This document shows positions 5,984 through 8,280 of a stretch of 8,280 nucleotides of DNA, piece by piece. A program made the position numbers and the translations under genes. Position 1 is the first letter of the stretch. Every line of letters starts with the position of its first letter. Below the pieces are notes generated by a model that saw only the letters and a program-made list of their open reading frames with translations, did no database searches and was not told the origin of the DNA. Source of the stretch: an uncultured Bacilli bacterium. GTDB taxonomy: Bacteria > Bacillota_I > Bacilli_A > RF39 > UBA660. The stretch covers positions 1 to 8,280 of the forward strand of contig CAKOHV010000040.1 of NCBI GenBank assembly GCA_934086145.1, given 5' to 3'.

Positions 5984-7567
5984 TTAATTTTCAAAATAAA
6001 TATTTTTTATACTTCCATCTTTAAAATATATTTCTAAATTCATTTTATATCTAGTTTCTAATTTAGTAACTATAATTTTTTCTATCAACAAATTCGTATA
6101 CACATTTAAATTGTTGTATACATCACTTAGTTTTTCTATTTCTAATTCTATATTTTTTAATCTTTGATGATAATTTTTTTTTGTATCTAAATTTTTTAAT
6201 TTAGTTTTTATTTTTAATATTTCTACATCATTTCTATTAAGTCTATTTTTAAGTTCATCACTAGATATTATATTAGATATATTTAAATTAATAAGTTTAT
6301 CTCTTTTATTGTTTAATTCTTTTATTTGTTCTTTTAAAGATAATTTTAATTTATTATTTGATTTAAAAAACACTTCATTACATAAGGATATAAATTCATT
6401 TTTCATTAACAATAAATTTTCACTAATATATTCTGCTATTACATCACTTATAACTTTGTCTAATACCTTCTCTTTAATAATAGAAGAATTACAAGATAAT
6501 ACTCCTTCATTTTTATACTTTTTACATACCCAAGTAGGATTATTTTTTCTATTACTTCCAGCACATCTAACAAATATTTCATTATGTTCATTACATATTA
6601 ATTTATTTGTATATTTAGATTCATCTACTATTTTTTGATTAGTGGTTATATGAATATTTCTAGAATTATATTTCTTTTTGTATAATTCATTTGCTTTATT
6701 CCATAATTCTTCTGATACAATTGGATCAATTAAATCTGTTTTATATATTATTTGTTCACTCTTTGGAATTTTAACTTTTTTATGCGTTTTATAACTTTCT
6801 ACTCTAGTTAAATTAGCAGTATAATATCCTTTATATCTAGGATTAATTAAAAACTGTTTTAAAGTTGTACCAGAATAAGCTTTACCATTTTTATTTTTGT
6901 ATCCTTTTTCATATAAAACCTCAGATATTTTTTCAAACGAATATTTTCCGGTTGCATATAAATTAAATAATATTTCTATTATAGGTCTTTCTTCTTCATT
7001 TATAATCATTCTTCCATTTTTGCGATAATACCCAGTTAAATTACCACCAATAATTTTTCCATCTTTAATCATTCTTTTTATTCCAAACTTAACTCTTTCA
7101 GACAATTTTCTAACTTCGTCCTGTGCAAGAGATGACATTAAAGCAAGCCTAAATTCACTATCTGGGTAAATTGTATTTATATTATCACTTATAAAAAAAA
7201 CTACTGTACCATTATTAAGAAGTTCTTCTGTGTATTTTATGCTATCTACTACATTACGAGAAAATCTAGATATTTCTTTCGTTACTATCAAATCTAATTT
7301 ACCTTGTTTTGAGTCTTCTATCATTCTTAAAAAATTATCTCTATTTTTCACACTGGTACCACTTATGCCTTCATCAATGTATTCACCAACCAAATTCCAT
7401 TTTTTATTCTCATTTATCATTTCTCTAAAATAATTAGATTGATTTTCCAAACTATTTAACTGATCATCTTTATCTGTAGACACTCTTGCATAATAACCTA
7501 CATTCAAATTCATATCGAATATAGTTTTACCAAGTAATAGTTCACTTCTAGTTTGAAGTACATTCAT
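5984..7567 (-). CDS. Large serine recombinase (site-specific integrase)
   Basis: This is a 527-residue site-specific DNA integrase/excisionase of the large serine type, comparable in size to TndX, TnpX and phage integrases. The N-terminal resolvase domain (about 22-170) has the catalytic Ser30 in YARVSTD, the Arg pair in KEISRFSRN (Arg101, Arg104), and the conserved SLAQDEVRKLSERVKFG stretch (146-162). A recombinase domain follows (about 175-290). A zinc-ribbon-like segment then has Cys325, His328, Cys348 and Cys359 as likely ligands. Residues about 400-485 form a Lys/Glu/Leu-rich coiled coil, then a short C-terminal tail. The ATG at 7567 follows GGAG by about 7 bases and overlaps the end of the 45-codon gene upstream. 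The gene stops about 40 bp from the split PBP gene, the usual place for an integrase next to its attachment site. All catalytic residues visible to me are intact, so the enzyme should be active. Confidence 0.95.
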   Translation of the reverse strand: MNVLQTRSELLLGKTIFDMNLNVGYYARVSTDKDDQLNSLENQSNYFREMINENKKWNLVGEYIDEGISGTSVKNRDNFLRMIEDSKQGKLDLIVTKEISRFSRNVVDSIKYTEELLNNGTVVFFISDNINTIYPDSEFRLALMSSLAQDEVRKLSERVKFGIKRMIKDGKIIGGNLTGYYRKNGRMIINEEERPIIEILFNLYATGKYSFEKISEVLYEKGYKNKNGKAYSGTTLKQFLINPRYKGYYTANLTRVESYKTHKKVKIPKSEQIIYKTDLIDPIVSEELWNKANELYKKKYNSRNIHITTNQKIVDESKYTNKLICNEHNEIFVRCAGSNRKNNPTWVCKKYKNEGVLSCNSSIIKEKVLDKVISDVIAEYISENLLLMKNEFISLCNEVFFKSNNKLKLSLKEQIKELNNKRDKLINLNISNIISSDELKNRLNRNDVEILKIKTKLKNLDTKKNYHQRLKNIELEIEKLSDVYNNLNVYTNLLIEKIIVTKLETRYKMNLEIYFKDGSIKNIYFEN

Positions 7568-7685
7568 TTTTTATCTCCTTTACTATTTCTTCATTCATAA
7601 TTTTTAATTCATCAAAACTAATTATTTTTTTTTGATATAATTCTTTATTAATTATTAATTTCAATTCTTTAATTATTTCTTTCAT
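7548..7685 (-). CDS. Small helical protein coupled to the recombinase
   Basis: This 45-codon gene starts MKEIIKELK and is rich in Lys, Glu, Ile and Leu, suggesting one or two amphipathic helices; I recognise no family. It has a strong GGGAGG ribosome site about 5 bases before the ATG at 7685. Its last 20 bases overlap the start of the recombinase gene in another frame, a sign of translational coupling. Small helical proteins of this kind often precede serine recombinases in Bacillota elements. It could simply set the translation level of the recombinase or could act with it in controlling excision; the sequence does not decide. Confidence 0.7.
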   Translation of the reverse strand: MKEIIKELKLIINKELYQKKIISFDELKIMNEEIVKEIKNECTSN

Positions 7686-7706
7686 ATTTACCTCCCATTT
7701 AATTTT

Positions 7707-7712
7707 ATTATA
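7707..7712 (-). promoter_or_regulatory. Probable -10 box for the small gene and recombinase
   Basis: The minus strand has a perfect TATAAT 21 bases upstream of the ATG at 7685. No good -35 is present; the position 17 bp upstream falls in the T-run of the terminator. Since a terminator separates this pair from speD, some promoter is needed here. Confidence 0.4.
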
Positions 7713-7729
7713 AATTTAAATAAATATGA

Positions 7730-7756
7730 AAAAAGCAAGAATTAATCTTGCTTTTT
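7730..7756. terminator. Strong, bidirectional intrinsic terminator between speD and the recombinase unit
   Basis: AAAAAGCAAGA and TCTTGCTTTTT form a perfect 11-bp stem with the 5-nt loop ATTAA. On the minus strand the T-tract after the stem ends the speD transcript; the run of A before the stem makes it symmetrical, so it could also work on plus-strand transcripts. Confidence 0.85.
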
Positions 7757-7761
7757 CTTAG

Positions 7762-7819
7762 AGTGCATTTTTCTTATGAAAATACACATTTTGGTTCGTA
7801 ATGCACTTAATTGTGCACT
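7762..7819. repeat. Cluster of three TGCACT repeats with nested dyads
   Basis: TGCACT occurs at 7802-7807 and 7814-7819 as direct copies exactly 12 bases apart (TGCACTTAAT and TGCACTTTAT) and at 7762-7767 in inverted form. AGTGCATT (7762-7769) pairs perfectly with AATGCACT (7800-7807), enclosing a small AAAAT/ATTTT hairpin. TGCAC (7802-7806) can instead pair with GTGCA (7813-7817). The block lies in the 3' untranslated part of speD, just before the terminator. It could be a DNA-binding site such as an operator, iterons or a transfer origin, or a folded RNA. Confidence 0.55.
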
Positions 7820-7837
7820 TTATATTTTATTTAACGT

Positions 7838-8200
7838 TTAAGTTGTAATTGGGATGACTCCACGATTAATTGTTCTCATTTTATAATTATTGGTTGAAAA
7901 AACATCACACAAATATTTTACCACATTCTCAATATTAATATTTGTATCACATAAGAATATATCGATAGCTGCATATTGATATTCTGGCCATGTATGAATT
8001 GTAAAATGAGATTCTTTTAATACTAATACACCACTAACACCATATGGTTTAAATTGATGAAAACAACTTTTTACAACATTAAAATTCCCAATTTTCCCAG
8101 CTTCTATCATCACTTCTTTTATTTTAGAAACTGATACTAAGTAGTCATTATTACAATCATAAAAGTCTAATAAATAATGTATTCCTAAAATATCATTCAT
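7838..8200 (-). CDS. speD: S-adenosylmethionine decarboxylase proenzyme (class 1B SpeD), apparently element-borne
   Basis: This pyruvoyl enzyme decarboxylates S-adenosylmethionine to the aminopropyl donor for spermidine synthesis. The 120-residue length fits the short bacterial/archaeal form such as Thermotoga SpeD. The proenzyme self-cleaves between Glu63 and Ser64 in KESHFTIHTWPEY, turning Ser64 into the pyruvoyl group. Ser56 in KPYGVSG and His69, needed for processing, and Cys84, the proton donor in AIDIFLCD, are all present, so a functional enzyme is expected. GGAGG lies 9 bases before the ATG. The start overlaps the stop of the upstream gene, so the two are co-transcribed. No spermidine synthase is seen here. 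Some phage-borne SpeD homologues have been reported to act as pyruvoyl-dependent ornithine or arginine decarboxylases; I cannot exclude this from sequence alone. Confidence 0.95.
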   Translation of the reverse strand: MNDILGIHYLLDFYDCNNDYLVSVSKIKEVMIEAGKIGNFNVVKSCFHQFKPYGVSGVLVLKESHFTIHTWPEYQYAAIDIFLCDTNINIENVVKYLCDVFSTNNYKMRTINRGVIPITT

Positions 8201-8280
8201 TATTATTTTCCTCCATAATCATTTGAAAATAATCTACTGAATAATTCCTAAAAAATTTTTTAGGATCTTCTACCCAATTA
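8193..8280 (-). CDS. C-terminal end of an unidentified gene upstream of speD
   Basis: The last 28 codons are visible, with WVEDPKKFF near the beginning and a Glu/Asn-rich end, stopping at TGA (8195-8193). The stop overlaps the speD ATG by several bases, and the speD ribosome site lies inside this reading frame, which indicates an operon. A polyamine-related enzyme would be a natural partner for speD, but the visible tail does not resemble the spermidine synthase C-terminus I know, and I do not assign it. Confidence 0.6.
   Translation of the reverse strand, partial: NWVEDPKKFFRNYSVDYFQMIMEENNNE

Larger units (their letters stand above)
5945..8280. mobile_element. One end of an integrated element carrying a large serine recombinase
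   Basis: The element is inferred from three things. A PBP gene is interrupted within its catalytic domain. A large serine recombinase gene ends at the break. Base composition becomes clearly more AT-rich to the right of the break. No PBP 5' half appears up to 8280, so the element is longer than the 2.3 kb seen and its other end lies outside. The visible cargo is the coupled small gene, the TGCACT repeat cluster, speD and the partial gene before it. It may be a prophage, an integrative conjugative element or a skin-like intervening element; no phage structural or conjugation gene is in view to decide. Confidence 0.65.

Noticed and set aside
7740..7790. A 15-codon frame (MCIFIRKMH...) between speD and the terminator
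   Set aside because: No ribosome site, and it runs into the terminator stem.
1..8280. tRNA, rRNA, CRISPR array or TGA-as-Trp recoding
   Set aside because: No cloverleaf, rRNA or regular spacer-repeat pattern was seen; Trp positions in conserved motifs use TGG and TGA ends genes normally.

Overview
The window is AT-rich DNA from a low-GC Bacillota, probably a Bacilli-type gut or host-associated lineage. Nearly everything is read from the minus strand. The standard genetic code is in use: TGG serves as Trp, and TGA is a real stop for the carboxypeptidase gene and for the partial gene at the right edge. The host core (about 1322-5943) is a fragment of a cell-wall/division (dcw) cluster. In transcription order, right to left, it holds the 3' part of a class B penicillin-binding protein gene (FtsI/SpoVD type with one PASTA domain), mraY, a DacA-type D-Ala-D-Ala carboxypeptidase and an FtsW/SpoVE-type SEDS glycosyltransferase. 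mraY and the carboxypeptidase each end in a compact terminator whose hairpin overlaps the stop codon, and the carboxypeptidase has its own good promoter. The block is therefore a set of short units, not one long operon.

The right part (about 5945-8280) is visibly more AT-rich and reads as one end of an integrated element. A large serine recombinase gene stops about 35-40 bp from the point where PBP homology begins abruptly, at the SxN active-site motif. The 5' half of the PBP gene, with its SxxK nucleophile, is not in the window, so the element must run past 8280. Upstream of the recombinase is a coupled 45-codon gene. Beyond a strong bidirectional terminator lie a cluster of TGCACT repeats, a speD-type S-adenosylmethionine decarboxylase, and the last codons of a gene overlapping speD. 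SpeD is apparently element cargo.

The left part (1-1320) is also very AT-rich. It holds a TehB-like methyltransferase gene, a small gene with an in-frame TAA, and the start of a third gene behind an extended -10 promoter.

The main point of interest is that a recombinase-bearing element splits a divisome or sporulation PBP gene inside its catalytic domain, while the neighbouring SEDS gene, whose product is the expected partner of that PBP, has lost its conserved C-terminal SYGGSS-type motif. This resembles the intervening elements known in sporulation genes such as sigK, but a regulated excision system is inference, because the other attachment site is outside the window.
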